NCBI GenBank assembly: GCA_963747005.1
Contig: CAVVDT010000008.1
Coordinates: 62,001 to 126,000, forward strand
Direction: 5' to 3'
Length of the DNA: 64,000 nt
Origin: CAVVDT01 sp963747005
Lineage (GTDB): Bacteria; Pseudomonadota; Alphaproteobacteria; Rhizobiales; Aestuariivirgaceae
The position numbers were made by a program, and so were the translations under genes. Position 1 is the stretch's first letter. Every line of letters starts with the position of its first letter. Below are positions 9,773 to 18,995 of the stretch, in pieces. The notes below the pieces were generated by a model. It made no database searches. It was not told the origin of the DNA and saw only the letters and a program-made list of their open reading frames with translations.

Positions 9773-10477
9773 TCAGGCGGATCTTCTTCGGACTCTGCGA
9801 ATGAGGGACATGTTGCGCGGCAGGCGTCTGGAATCGTCCAGGTGTGCAATGATCGCGGCGAGCTTGCGGCGGGCTCGTCCAAACAGTGCATCGGCGCGTT
9901 GACGGCGCTTGGCAAGATTGACGGTGCCCTTCGCGGCGTATCTTTCAAGATCGGCGACGGCCGCCTTGCCCCACACCTTCTGCAACGCGGCGATCTGGAA
10001 AAAGGCATGCAGATACTTCTGCTTTTCCTTCGGCGATCGGCGCAGAAACGCCGGATCGCGCAGGTCCCGGATCATCTCGACCGATTGCCGTGCCAGGCGA
10101 TGGAAATGCGCCACCGAATGCACCACCTCGTGCGGCAGCATGGTGATGTCGTGATCGACACCCTCGAACACGAAGCCGTTCGCCTCAGCGGTGGCGCGCG
10201 GCGTTGCCTCGCTGAGGGCGCGCCTGGCGTCGGCGAGGGTCGGGTGCCCGCTGCTGGCGGCGTTGCCTGAAAGGATCTCCGAATGGATCGCGACCACCAC
10301 ATCCAGCGCCCCTTGCGCGCGTCGCCTGACTTTGGCGCGGGCGGCTCTTCGGCGTTCCTTGCGGTCGCGCCAGCGGTCAAGGCGCGAGGTCAGGGACCAC
10401 GTCATGATGCCGACGCGCGCCGCCGTGAGGGTGCCGATGGCCCCGACCAGTGCGCTGATATTGAAGATGACGGCCAT
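9773..10477 (-). CDS. Unknown basic protein with one N-terminal membrane helix, embedded in peptide transporter operon
   Basis: 234 residues from the ATG at 10477. The N-terminus MAVIFNISALVGAIGTL is a single hydrophobic segment; the remainder is soluble, alpha-helical in appearance and very rich in Arg/Lys, with basic blocks such as RKERRRAARAKVRRRAQ and AKRRQRADALFGRARRK. A middle section (HDITMLPHEVVHSVAHFHRL) is His-rich. I do not recognise a family. It starts 4 nt after the DppC-type permease stop and ends 39 nt before the DppD-type gene, so it is co-transcribed with the transporter. A membrane-anchored cytoplasmic accessory role is possible but is only inference. Confidence 0.7.
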   Translation of the reverse strand: MAVIFNISALVGAIGTLTAARVGIMTWSLTSRLDRWRDRKERRRAARAKVRRRAQGALDVVVAIHSEILSGNAASSGHPTLADARRALSEATPRATAEANGFVFEGVDHDITMLPHEVVHSVAHFHRLARQSVEMIRDLRDPAFLRRSPKEKQKYLHAFFQIAALQKVWGKAAVADLERYAAKGTVNLAKRRQRADALFGRARRKLAAIIAHLDDSRRLPRNMSLIRRVRRRSA

Positions 10478-10481
10478 CCCC

Positions 10482-11396
10482 TCAACTCCGCTTGAGCTTG
10501 GGATCGAGGGCATCGCGCAGACCATCGCCCATGAGATTGATGGCCAGCACCGTCAGGAGGATCGCCAGGCCGGGAAACGTCACCACCCACCAGGCGCGCA
10601 GGATGAACTCGCGCGCCTCGGCCAGCATGGTGCCCCATTCCGGCGTCGGCGGCTGCGCCCCCATGCCGAGGAACCCAAGCGCCGCGGCATCGAGGATGGC
10701 GTTGGAAAAGGAAAGCGCGGCCTGCACGATGAGCGGCGCCATGCAGTTGGGTAAAACGGTGGAGAACATCAGCCGCAAGCGTCCGACGCCGACGACGCGC
10801 GCCGCCGTCACATAGTCCTTGCCCAGTTCGCCCATCACGGCGGCCCGCGTCAGGCGCACGTAATGCGGCTGTTGCACCACCGCGATGGCCACCATGGCAT
10901 TGGTGAGGCTGGGTCCGAGCACCGCCACCAGCACCAGCGCCAGGAGCAGGCTGGGGAAAGCGAGGATAATATCCATCACCCGCATGATGATGGTGTCGAC
11001 GGTTGGTCCGGAGAACCCGGCGATGAGGCCGAGCAGAATGCCGACCACCAGCGCCACCGAGACCACCACACAGCCCACGAACAGCGAAAAGCGCGACCCG
11101 TAGATGAGTCGCGACAGGAGATCGCGGCCCACCGCGTCGGTGCCGAGCAGGAAGCGCCATTCGCCGCCCTGCTGCCATGCCGGCGGCTTCAGCAGGGCGT
11201 CGCGATACTGGTCGATGGGACCATGCGGGGCGATGACACCGGCGAATATCGCCACGAGACAGATGAACACGAAGAAGGCAAGGCCCATCACCGCGCCGCG
11301 GTTTTCGGAAAAGTAGTGCCAGAACTCCTCCAGCAGCGCCAGCCGGCCCCCGCGCCGCTTGTCGTAGGTCCTGGTCTTGGCTGCCACCTCGCTCAT
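10482..11396 (-). CDS. dppC: Peptide/opine ABC transporter permease, DppC/OppC type
   Basis: 304 residues. N-terminal cytoplasmic tail, then six predicted helices with the large periplasmic segment LLGTDAVGRDLLSRLIYGSR typical of DppC/OppC. The EAA loop that contacts the ATPases is in the KDYVTAARVVGVGRLRLMF region, followed by PLIVQAALSFSNAILDAAALGFLG and PEWGTMLAEAREF. It starts five bases after the partner permease stop. It moves substrate across the inner membrane with the DppB-type subunit. Confidence 0.92.
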   Translation of the reverse strand: MSEVAAKTRTYDKRRGGRLALLEEFWHYFSENRGAVMGLAFFVFICLVAIFAGVIAPHGPIDQYRDALLKPPAWQQGGEWRFLLGTDAVGRDLLSRLIYGSRFSLFVGCVVVSVALVVGILLGLIAGFSGPTVDTIIMRVMDIILAFPSLLLALVLVAVLGPSLTNAMVAIAVVQQPHYVRLTRAAVMGELGKDYVTAARVVGVGRLRLMFSTVLPNCMAPLIVQAALSFSNAILDAAALGFLGMGAQPPTPEWGTMLAEAREFILRAWWVVTFPGLAILLTVLAINLMGDGLRDALDPKLKRS

Positions 11397-11400
11397 GGTC

Positions 11401-12411
11401 CTACCTTGCGTGCCTGATGCGGGGATTGATGAAGCCGTAGGTGACGTCGACCAGCAGGTTGACGACCATGACGATGGCGGCGATGAGCATGAGGCCACCC
11501 TGTACCGAGGGATAGTCGCGGCGGAAGATCGAATCAACCATCCACTTGCCGATGCCCGGCCAGGAAAAGATCGTCTCGGTGAGGATGGCACCGGCCAGCA
11601 GGACTCCGACCTGCAATCCGATGGTGGTGATGACCGGAATGAGCGAGTTGCGCAGGGCATGCACGCCGATCACCCGCAAGGGGCCGAGCCCCTTGGCGCG
11701 GGCGGTGCGCACATAGTCCTCGCCCAGCACCTCCAGCATGGCCGAGCGGGTCTGGCGGGCGATCACCGCCAGCGGAATGGTGCCGAGCACGATGGACGGC
11801 AGGACGAGGTGCGACATGGCCGAGGTGAAGGCGCCTTTCTGGCCTGAGAGCAGGCTGTCGATGAGCATGAAACCGGTCACCGGCTTGAAGAAGAACAACA
11901 GCGAAATGCGACCCGACACCGGCGTCCACCCCAGGATGCCGGAAAAAAAGATGATGAGCAAAAGGCCCCACCAGAAGATCGGCATGGAATAGCCGACGAG
12001 CGCGCTGCCCATGACGGCGTGATCGAACACCGAGCCGCGCCTGACGGCGGCGACGATGCCAGCCGGAATGCCCAGCGCCACCGCCAGGATCATGGCGCAG
12101 ATCGACAGTTCCAGCGTCGCCGGAAACAGCGTGAAGAACTCGGTGAATACCGGCCGATGGGTGACCAGCGACCGCCCCAGGTCGCCATGCAGCGCATTCA
12201 CCAGGTATTCCAGATATTGCTGCCAGATGGGCCGGTCGAAGCCGAACTGGTGCATCAGTTCGGCATGGCGTTCAGGGCTGATGCCGCGCTCGCCCGCCAT
12301 CAGCAGCACCGGATCGCCGGGCAGGAAGTGGATGAAGCTGAAGGCGGCGACGGTAATGCCGAGGAAGGTCGGGACGAGGAGCGCAATGCGGCGTGCAATG
12401 AATGCGAGCAT
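11401..12411 (-). CDS. dppB: Peptide/opine ABC transporter permease, DppB/OppB type
   Basis: 336 residues. Typical DppB start (FIARRIALLVPTFLGITV), the conserved FIHFLPGDPV, LGRSLVTHRPV, and the EAA loop EDYVRTARAKGLGPLRVIGVHALRNSLIPV, ending ...SIFRRDYPSVQGG and a final helix. Its ATG overlaps the stop of the upstream M24 peptidase gene by one base (TGATG at 12411), so peptidase and permease are made together. Confidence 0.93.
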   Translation of the reverse strand: MLAFIARRIALLVPTFLGITVAAFSFIHFLPGDPVLLMAGERGISPERHAELMHQFGFDRPIWQQYLEYLVNALHGDLGRSLVTHRPVFTEFFTLFPATLELSICAMILAVALGIPAGIVAAVRRGSVFDHAVMGSALVGYSMPIFWWGLLLIIFFSGILGWTPVSGRISLLFFFKPVTGFMLIDSLLSGQKGAFTSAMSHLVLPSIVLGTIPLAVIARQTRSAMLEVLGEDYVRTARAKGLGPLRVIGVHALRNSLIPVITTIGLQVGVLLAGAILTETIFSWPGIGKWMVDSIFRRDYPSVQGGLMLIAAIVMVVNLLVDVTYGFINPRIRHAR

Positions 12412-13508
12412 CAGCCAACCACTCTGATTTCGCGCGGGAATGCCGTGAGGCAGTCGGCCCCATCCGGCGTCACTACCACATTGTCCTCGATACGCACCCC
12501 GAAGCGGGCTGCGTCATAGAGTCCGGGTTCGATGGTGAACACCATGCCGGGTTCCAGCACTTCGCCGTTGCCGCGCATGATATAGGGGTCCTCATGCACA
12601 TCGAGCCCCAGGCCGTGACCGGTCTTGTGGCGGGCAAAGCGCCGATGGGGCGAGGCTTCGAGCACCTTTTGGACGGCATCGTCGACATCGTGCGCCGTGG
12701 CGCCGGCGCGGGTGGCAGCGCGCCCGGCCGTATTGGCCGCCAGCACGGTCGCATAGAAATCGCGGGCCTCATCGGGACAATGGCCGACGAACACCGTGCG
12801 GGTGATGTCGGCGAGCATGCCGCCGTAGCGGCCGCCGAAATCGAACAGCAGGGCATCGCCTGCCTTGACACGGTAATCGGCGCGCGCCGAGGCATGCGGC
12901 CGCGCCGAATTTTCAGCCGCCGCCACGATGGGATGAAAGCTCAGGGCCTCGGCACCGGCCGCGAACAGGTGGCCGATCAGCAGGGCCTCGATGTCTTTCT
13001 CGCTCAAGCCCGGCCTCACCTCCTTGAGGGTCGCTTCCAGCGCTTCTTCGGAGAGGGCAATGGCCCGCCTCAGCCGCGCGATCTCGTCTGCCGTCTTGTG
13101 CAGCCGCAGCGCTGCGATATCGCGATGCGCATCGATGATGTCGATGCCGGGAAAGGCCTTGCGCAGGGCGAGGCTTTCGAACACCCGCATGCGCTGGCCC
13201 TCGACCCCCAGCCGCTTGATGGCATGGCGGGCGGCAAGCGCATCGAAGGCTTTCTGGTAGCCGTCCTCGTCGCGCCAGTCGAAGACGTCGCCTTCGAGGC
13301 CAAGCTGGGCGAACGAGGCCAATTCGAGATTGGGAACGATTGAGCAGATGCGCCCGTCGGCGAAGGAAAAGACGATCAGCGGGCGTTCGTTCTGGTGAAA
13401 GTCCTGATCGAGCAGGCGGCGGAAATTGGCGCCCGGAACCAGGGCGACGGCATCGAGCCGATGGCTGTCGAGCGCAAGGGCAAGCGGCGCAAAACGTGCC
13501 GGCAGCAT
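12411..13508 (-). CDS. M24 metallopeptidase (Xaa-Pro aminopeptidase-like)
   Basis: 365 residues from the ATG at 13508. An N-terminal creatinase-like domain (to ~130) is followed by the pita-bread domain. All five metal ligands of M24 proteases are visible: Asp in LLFDFGGRYGG, Asp in LADITRTVFVG, His in TGHGLGLDVHEDP, Glu in FTIEPGLY and Glu in RIEDNVVV. It probably trims N-terminal residues from peptides in the cytoplasm after import by the co-encoded transporter. It lies between the binding-protein and permease genes. A related but metal-ligand-deficient M24 protein is encoded at 16544-17725. Confidence 0.88.
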   Translation of the reverse strand: MLPARFAPLALALDSHRLDAVALVPGANFRRLLDQDFHQNERPLIVFSFADGRICSIVPNLELASFAQLGLEGDVFDWRDEDGYQKAFDALAARHAIKRLGVEGQRMRVFESLALRKAFPGIDIIDAHRDIAALRLHKTADEIARLRRAIALSEEALEATLKEVRPGLSEKDIEALLIGHLFAAGAEALSFHPIVAAAENSARPHASARADYRVKAGDALLFDFGGRYGGMLADITRTVFVGHCPDEARDFYATVLAANTAGRAATRAGATAHDVDDAVQKVLEASPHRRFARHKTGHGLGLDVHEDPYIMRGNGEVLEPGMVFTIEPGLYDAARFGVRIEDNVVVTPDGADCLTAFPREIRVVG

Positions 13509-13568
13509 CGGTGCCTCCCCAACTGACAATGCGCGGCCCGTCGCCATCCCCGCGAGGGGGCCGGAAGG

Positions 13569-13591
13569 CCCGGGGCGGATGCCGCCCCGGG
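13569..13591 (-). promoter_or_regulatory. Intercistronic hairpin between binding-protein and peptidase genes
   Basis: CCCGGGGCGG and CCGCCCCGGG form a perfect 10-bp stem with a 3-nt loop. No T-run follows on the minus strand, so it is not a standard terminator. Such stems after the binding-protein gene usually stabilise its mRNA and raise its level over the downstream genes. Confidence 0.55.
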
Positions 13592-13613
13592 ACCCATCGA
13601 GTTCGTCGCGTTC

Positions 13614-15209
13614 CTACTTGATGTCCACGCCGTAGAAGTCGTGGCCGCCGAACGGGCTGATCTTGTAGCCCGTCACTTCCTTGCGCACCGGCATGAACAC
13701 CACCGAATGGGCAATCGTCGCCCACGGTGCCTGCTGCTTGAACACCACCTGCGCCTCTTCATAGAGCTTGGTGCGCTCGGCGATGTCGGAGATGCGCTGT
13801 GCCTTCAGCACCAGATCATCGAACGGCTTGTAGCACCACTGGGCGCGGTTGGAGCCGCCGACGCCGGCGCAACCGAGCAGCACGGCGAGGAAGTTGTCGG
13901 GATCGCCGTTGTCGCCGGTCCACCCCAGCAGCACGGCACCGTCGCGCTTGACGTCCTTCGACAGCTTCAGGTACTCGGCCCACTCGTAGGAGACGATCTC
14001 CACCGTCACCCCGACCTTCTTGAAGTCGGCCTGGATCAGTTCGGCCATGCGCCGGGCGTTCGGGTTGTAGGGCCGCTGCACCGGCATCGCCCAGATCTTC
14101 ATGTGGAGATCCTTGACGCCGGCCTCGTCCAGCATCTTCTTGGCGGCCGCCGGATCGTAGGGATCGTCCTTGATGTCCTTGTTGTAGGACCACATGGTCG
14201 GCGGGATCGGGTTGATGGCCACCTGGCCGGCACCCTGGAACACCGCATCGAGGATGGCCTGCTTGTTGATGGCCATGTTGAGGGCCTTGCGGACCTTCAC
14301 GTCATCGAACGGCTTTTGCTGGGTGTTGTAGGCGAGGTAACCGACGTTGAGGCCCGCCTGCTGCATCAGGTTGATGGAGGGATCCTGGCCCATGGCCTGC
14401 AGATCGGCCGGGTTGGGATAGTCCATCACCTGGCACTCGTCGGCTTTCAGCTTCTGGTAGCGCACCGCGGCATCGGTCGAGATGGCGAACACCAGATCGT
14501 CGATCGGCGCCTTGCCGGCCCAGTAGTCGGGATTGGCCTTGTAGCGGATGACCGCGTCCTTCTGGTAGGCGACGAACTGGAACGGGCCGGTGCCGACCGG
14601 CTGCTGGTTGAGCATGTCCTTATGGCCGGCCGCTGCCAGCTTGTCGGCATATTCCTTCGACTGGATGGAGGCAAAGTCCATGGCGAGGTTGGCCAGCATC
14701 GGCGCATCCGGCTGGTTAAGCTCGAACTTCACCGTCATGTCGTCGACCTTGACGACGTCCTTGAGCAGCTTGGGCATGTCCATGCCGTCGAAATACTCAT
14801 AGGCGCCGCCGGCGGTGTACTGATACCAGGGGCTCGTCTTGTCCAGCATGCGCTTGAACGAGAACACCACGTCGTCGGCGTTGAAATCGCGGGTGGGCGT
14901 AAAATAGTCCGTGGTCTGGAACTTCACGCCCTTCCTCAGATGGAAGGTGTATTCCAGGCCGTCCTTGGAGATATCCCAGCTCTCGGCCAGTCCCGGCTCC
15001 ACCTTGGTGCCGCCGCGCTCGAATTCGACAAGGCGGTTGAAGATGGGCCGCGACGAGGCATCGAAGGTCGTGCCGGCGGTGTAGAGCGACGGGTCGAAGC
15101 CTTCGGGTGATCCTTCCGAGCAAAAAACGAGCGTCTTGGCGTCGACCGATGCCACGCTCAGCATGGTTGCACCAAGCAGCGCGGTCAGCATCAGCTTGTA
15201 GCTTTTCAT
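13614..15209 (-). CDS. dppA: Peptide/opine ABC transporter substrate-binding protein, DppA type (SBP_bac_5)
   Basis: 531 residues. Signal peptide 1-25 (MKSYKLMLTALLGATMLSVASVDA, cleavage before KTLVF), then the SBP_bac_5 fold: SEGSPEGFDPSLYTAGTTFDASS, LAESWDISKDGLEYTFHLRKGVKF, ADDVVFSFKRMLD. It closely follows the dipeptide-binding DppA pattern. It captures substrate in the periplasm. It is the first gene of the operon; the 114 bp before it (15210-15323) should carry the promoter. The link to arginine enzymes suggests an Arg-containing peptide or conjugate, but the pocket cannot be read by eye. Confidence 0.92.
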   Translation of the reverse strand: MKSYKLMLTALLGATMLSVASVDAKTLVFCSEGSPEGFDPSLYTAGTTFDASSRPIFNRLVEFERGGTKVEPGLAESWDISKDGLEYTFHLRKGVKFQTTDYFTPTRDFNADDVVFSFKRMLDKTSPWYQYTAGGAYEYFDGMDMPKLLKDVVKVDDMTVKFELNQPDAPMLANLAMDFASIQSKEYADKLAAAGHKDMLNQQPVGTGPFQFVAYQKDAVIRYKANPDYWAGKAPIDDLVFAISTDAAVRYQKLKADECQVMDYPNPADLQAMGQDPSINLMQQAGLNVGYLAYNTQQKPFDDVKVRKALNMAINKQAILDAVFQGAGQVAINPIPPTMWSYNKDIKDDPYDPAAAKKMLDEAGVKDLHMKIWAMPVQRPYNPNARRMAELIQADFKKVGVTVEIVSYEWAEYLKLSKDVKRDGAVLLGWTGDNGDPDNFLAVLLGCAGVGGSNRAQWCYKPFDDLVLKAQRISDIAERTKLYEEAQVVFKQQAPWATIAHSVVFMPVRKEVTGYKISPFGGHDFYGVDIK

Positions 15210-15323
15210 GACAAACTCCCTCTTTTGTGCTTGCTCACGCCTCATCGAGGAGACGGATGCGCGATAATAAAGCACCTTTTGTCACATAAGAAAATGGCGC
15301 CCGAACTTTGCTCGCCCCGTATC

Positions 15324-16436
15324 TCAGGGCTTGAGGCGATTTGGCGAAATCGCCGCCGCGCTGGCACCTTCGGCGACCACATCGGCGGGCATGTCCTCGT
15401 GGCGGATGAGCGCTGCAGCGGTGCGCGACAGGGCGGGCGAGGTCTGGATGCCGTAGCCGCCCTGCCCCGCCAGCCAGAAGAAGCCTTCAGCTTCAGGATC
15501 GTAGCCGACCACCGGTTCGCCGTCGGCCACGAAGCTGCGCAATCCCGCCCAGGTGTATTCCAGCCGGGTGATCTCGTGGTCCATGTGCGTCTGGTAGAGT
15601 TCGATGGCCTCGGCGATCTTCATGTCGTCGGCCCAGGCATCGTGCGGATCGACCGGGGTGGCATCGGCAGGCGAGATCATGATCTTGCCGCTGATCGGCT
15701 TGAAATAGAACGTCTCGCCGGCCCCGAAGGTGAGCGGCCAGCCGTTGACGTCAATACCTTCGGGCGGCGCCACCAGCGCCGCGCTGCGGCGCTTGGGTTG
15801 CAGGCCGATGGGGGTGACACCGGCCAGTTTCGCCACCTCGTCGGCCCAGGCACCGGCGGCATTGACCACTACCGGCGCTTCGAAGCTGCCGGCCGCGGTG
15901 GTGGCCGTCCACACGCCGCCCCGGCGTTCGAGGCCGGTGACCCGGTGGCCGCAACTGAGGCGGCCGCCGGCGGAACGAAAGCGCTTGAGAAAGCCCTGAT
16001 GCACCAGGTCGACGTCGATGTCCTCCGCGCCGCGGTCGATCAGCGCGACTTCGACGGCCTCGGGACGGATGAGCGGGATCATGGCACGCACCTCGTCCAT
16101 GGAAATCTCCACCAGGCCGAGCGCGCGCGCCTTGTCGGCCTCGTCCGCGTGACCGGCATCGACCAGCATCAGTTCGCCGCGCGGGCTGAGCAGCGGCGCC
16201 TCGGCAAAGCCCGGCGTCGGATGATGGAAGAAGGCGCCGCTCGCCCGCGTCAGGGCGAGGATCATCTCCGGCCCGTAGGTCGGCACGTACATGGCCGCCG
16301 AGCGGCCGGTCGAATGGTAGCCGGGGCGGTCTTCCATCTCGAGCAGCAGGACCTTTTGGCCCGGTTGCAGTTCGGCCGCAACCGATGCCCCCGCGATCCC
16401 CGCGCCGATAACGATCACATCGAACGTCTCACTCAT
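15324..16436 (-). CDS. dauA: D-arginine dehydrogenase-like FAD-dependent D-amino-acid dehydrogenase
   Basis: 370 residues. FAD Rossmann motif VIVIGAGIAGASVAAEL at the N-terminus, then LLEMEDRPGYHSTGRSAAMY, a DAO domain with VNAAGAWADEVAKLAGV and LQPKRRSAALVAPPEGID, and the C-terminal TWAGLRSFVADGEPV and FFWLAGQGGYGIQTSPA. These segments align in order and spacing with Pseudomonas DauA as I recall it, which oxidises D-arginine (and other D-amino acids) to the imino acid that hydrolyses to 2-ketoarginine. The aruI- and aruH-like genes fit. Start set at the ATG at 16436. It faces the doeA-like gene across a ~107-bp promoter region. Confidence 0.82.
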   Translation of the reverse strand: MSETFDVIVIGAGIAGASVAAELQPGQKVLLLEMEDRPGYHSTGRSAAMYVPTYGPEMILALTRASGAFFHHPTPGFAEAPLLSPRGELMLVDAGHADEADKARALGLVEISMDEVRAMIPLIRPEAVEVALIDRGAEDIDVDLVHQGFLKRFRSAGGRLSCGHRVTGLERRGGVWTATTAAGSFEAPVVVNAAGAWADEVAKLAGVTPIGLQPKRRSAALVAPPEGIDVNGWPLTFGAGETFYFKPISGKIMISPADATPVDPHDAWADDMKIAEAIELYQTHMDHEITRLEYTWAGLRSFVADGEPVVGYDPEAEGFFWLAGQGGYGIQTSPALSRTAAALIRHEDMPADVVAEGASAAAISPNRLKP

Positions 16437-16543
16437 CGCCTCACCTCCCAACGGCCATCGGAATGTGGCCCCGCTCCTATCATTTCGCGCCCTTTAGTGA
16501 TAGGCCAACCCGCATCCGTTCACCCCAAGACAGCAGATCAGGC

Positions 16544-17725
16544 ATGACCGAGGCAACTTTGCATTTCCCCCGTTCCGAATACGACCGGCGCATTGCCCTG
16601 GCGCGCGCCGCCATGGCCGAACGCGGCATCGATGTACTGATTTCATCCGATCCCTCCAACATGGCCTGGCTTACCGGCTATGACGGCTGGTCGTTCTATG
16701 TCCACCAGGCGGTCCTTTTGTCGCAGGAGGGCGAGCCGGTGTGGTGGGGACGCAAGATGGACGGCAATGGCGCCCTGCGCACCGTGTTCATGGAGGCGGC
16801 CAACATCGCCGGCTATCCCGACCACTACGTACAGTCGACCGAGCGCCATCCCATGGATCATCTCTCCGCCCTCATCGCCGAGCGCGGCTGGGGCAAGGGC
16901 GTCATCGGCGTCGAGATGGACAATTACTGGTTCACCGCCGCCGCGTTGCAATCGCTCAAAGCCCACCTCACCGAGGCGCGCTTCGCCGATGCCACCGGCC
17001 TCGTCAACTGGCAGCGGGCGGTGAAGAGCGACCACGAGGTCGAATTCATGCGCCGCGCCGCCCGCATCGTGGAGAGGATGCATGCCCTCATCTTCGACAT
17101 GGTCGAGCCGGGCCTGAAGAAGAACGTGCTGGTCGGCGAACTCTATAAGGTCGCGATCGAAGGCGCCGACGGCCACTGGGGCGACTATCCGGCCATCGTC
17201 CCCATGCTGCCGTCCGGCGTCGATGCCACCGCCCCGCATCTCACCTGGGACGATCGCGCCTTCAGGAACGGCGAGGGCACCTTCTTCGAGATCGCCGGCT
17301 GCTACAGGCGCTATCATTGCCCCCTGTCGCGCACCGTCTATCTCGGCACCCCGCCGCAGCGCTATCTCGATGCCGAAAAGGCCGTGCTGGCGGCCACCGA
17401 CGCGGGCCTCGAAAAGGCCCTGCCCGGCAATACCTGCGAGGACGTCGCCATCGCCTTTTTCGACACCCTGAGAAAGCACGGCTTCGACAAGGATTCGCGC
17501 ACCGGCTATTCCATCGGCCTTAGCTACCCGCCCGACTGGGGCGAGCGCACCATGTCGCTCAGGCGCGGCGACAGGACGGTCCTCAAGGCCAACATGACGC
17601 TGCACTTCATGCCCGCCCTGTGGCTCGAGGATGACGGCCTCGAACTGTCGGAATCGATCCTCATCACGAAGAAGGGTGCCGAACCGCTGGCCAACGTCCA
17701 GCGCCGCCTCGTCATAAAACCCTGA
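16544..17725 (+). CDS. doeA: M24-family hydrolase, ectoine hydrolase (DoeA)-like
   Basis: 393 residues from the ATG at 16544. The creatinase N-domain has ISSDPSNMAWLTGYDGWSFY and YPDHYVQSTERHPMDHL; the C-domain has SGVDATAPHLTWDDRAFRNG, FFEIAGCYRRYHCPLSRT and IGLSYPPDWGERTMSL. All are hallmarks I associate with DoeA. Where M24 proteases have two Asp metal ligands, it has Glu and Pro, so like creatinase it is probably metal-independent and cleaves a C-N bond of a small molecule. No doeB, doeC or doeD is seen. Next to arginine genes, the true substrate could be a different cyclic amidine or amide. Confidence 0.7.
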   Translation: MTEATLHFPRSEYDRRIALARAAMAERGIDVLISSDPSNMAWLTGYDGWSFYVHQAVLLSQEGEPVWWGRKMDGNGALRTVFMEAANIAGYPDHYVQSTERHPMDHLSALIAERGWGKGVIGVEMDNYWFTAAALQSLKAHLTEARFADATGLVNWQRAVKSDHEVEFMRRAARIVERMHALIFDMVEPGLKKNVLVGELYKVAIEGADGHWGDYPAIVPMLPSGVDATAPHLTWDDRAFRNGEGTFFEIAGCYRRYHCPLSRTVYLGTPPQRYLDAEKAVLAATDAGLEKALPGNTCEDVAIAFFDTLRKHGFDKDSRTGYSIGLSYPPDWGERTMSLRRGDRTVLKANMTLHFMPALWLEDDGLELSESILITKKGAEPLANVQRRLVIKP

Positions 17726-17751
17726 TCGGGAATTTCCGGATAGACCCTCCC

Positions 17752-18951
17752 ATGCGCTATGCCTCGATTACCCGCCGCCTCGAAGGCCTCGGCACCGACA
17801 AGTGGGCGGTCCACTACGCCGCCCGCGCCATGGTCGAGCGCGGCGAGGACGTTCTGTTCCTGTCCATCGGCGAACCCGACCAGGCGACTCCCAGGGCTAT
17901 CGAGGACGAGGCGGTGGCGCGCCTCAGGGCCGGGCGTACCCGCTATTCCAGCGGCGCCGGCGAGGACAATGTGCGCTCAGCCGTTGCCGCCCGCTATGCC
18001 GCCCGCTGCGACCGCGAGGTCACCGCCGACCAGGTGATCTTCATGCCCGGCACCCAGTCCGCCTTGTGCGCCACCATGTTCGCGCTGGCCGAAACGGGTG
18101 ACGAGGTGATCGTCCCCGATCCCTTCTACGTCACCTATGACGGCATCATTGCTGCCACCGGCGCCCGCCAGGTGAATGTGCCAACGCGCCCGCGCGACCG
18201 CTTCCATCTGACGCCCGAGGCGCTTGAGGCCGCCATCACCGACCGCACCCGGGTGGTGTTGCTCAACAGCCCCTCCAACCCGACCGGGGCCGTGCTGACA
18301 TCTGACGAGATCGCCGCCATCGGCGAGGTGTGCCGCCGCCACGATCTGTGGATTGTCTCCGACGAAGTGTATGAGACCCTCATCTTCGGCAACGCCCGCT
18401 TTGCCTCGCCCTTCGACAATCCCGATCTCGCCGGGCGCACGGTGGTTGTCTCCTCGCTGTCGAAATCGCACGCCATGACCGGCTACCGCGCCGGCTGGGC
18501 GCTGGGTCCGCAAGACTTCATCCACCGCATGCTGCCCTTTGCCGAGGCGCTGCTGTTCGGCTGCCAGCCCTTCATCCAGGACGCCGCCACCTTTGCCCTC
18601 ATGGGTGATTTCGATGAGACCGATGCCATGCGCAGCGACTACGAGCGCCGCGCCCGCCTCATCGTTGCCCATCTGGATCAGGCGCCCCTCGTCAGGGTGG
18701 CGATGCCCGAGGGGGGCATGTTCATTTTCGCCGACGTACGCCAGACCGGCCTTTCGGGAGAACAGTTCGCCCTCAGGCTGCTGGCCGAGGAAAAGGTGGC
18801 GCTCATGCCGGGCGAAAGCTTCGGGCCATCGGGCGCCGGCCATGTGCGCATCAGTCTTTCGGCCGCCGATGCCGTAATCACCGGGGCCTCAGGCCGCATT
18901 GCCCGATTTGCCGCACGGCTGGCCGGCGAGCCCAACGCCCTCCGCGCTTGA
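17752..18951 (+). CDS. aruH: Arginine:pyruvate transaminase-like PLP aminotransferase (AruH)
   Basis: 399 residues, fold-type I aminotransferase. IGEPDQATPRAI, AGRTRYSSGAGED, FMPGTQSALCATMFALAETGDEVIVPDPFYVTYD, NSPSNPTGAVL, SDEVYETLIF and the PLP lysine in VSSLSKSHAMTGYRAGWA are visible. The MRYASITRRLEG start and the SLSKSHAMTG and FGCQPFIQDAA segments match AruH, which transfers the amino group of L-arginine to pyruvate to form 2-ketoarginine. It lies 26 nt after the doeA-like gene. A general aminotransferase cannot be excluded. Confidence 0.75.
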   Translation: MRYASITRRLEGLGTDKWAVHYAARAMVERGEDVLFLSIGEPDQATPRAIEDEAVARLRAGRTRYSSGAGEDNVRSAVAARYAARCDREVTADQVIFMPGTQSALCATMFALAETGDEVIVPDPFYVTYDGIIAATGARQVNVPTRPRDRFHLTPEALEAAITDRTRVVLLNSPSNPTGAVLTSDEIAAIGEVCRRHDLWIVSDEVYETLIFGNARFASPFDNPDLAGRTVVVSSLSKSHAMTGYRAGWALGPQDFIHRMLPFAEALLFGCQPFIQDAATFALMGDFDETDAMRSDYERRARLIVAHLDQAPLVRVAMPEGGMFIFADVRQTGLSGEQFALRLLAEEKVALMPGESFGPSGAGHVRISLSAADAVITGASGRIARFAARLAGEPNALRA

Positions 18952-18995
18952 TTCCGATCAAGGCAACGCCCGCCAACATCGCCTGACATGCTGCC

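Noticed and set aside
12411..13508. Initial idea that the M24 gene is a creatinase or ectoine hydrolase like its neighbour
   Set aside because: All five metal ligands of M24 peptidases are present, unlike creatinase/DoeA, so a peptidase role is better supported.
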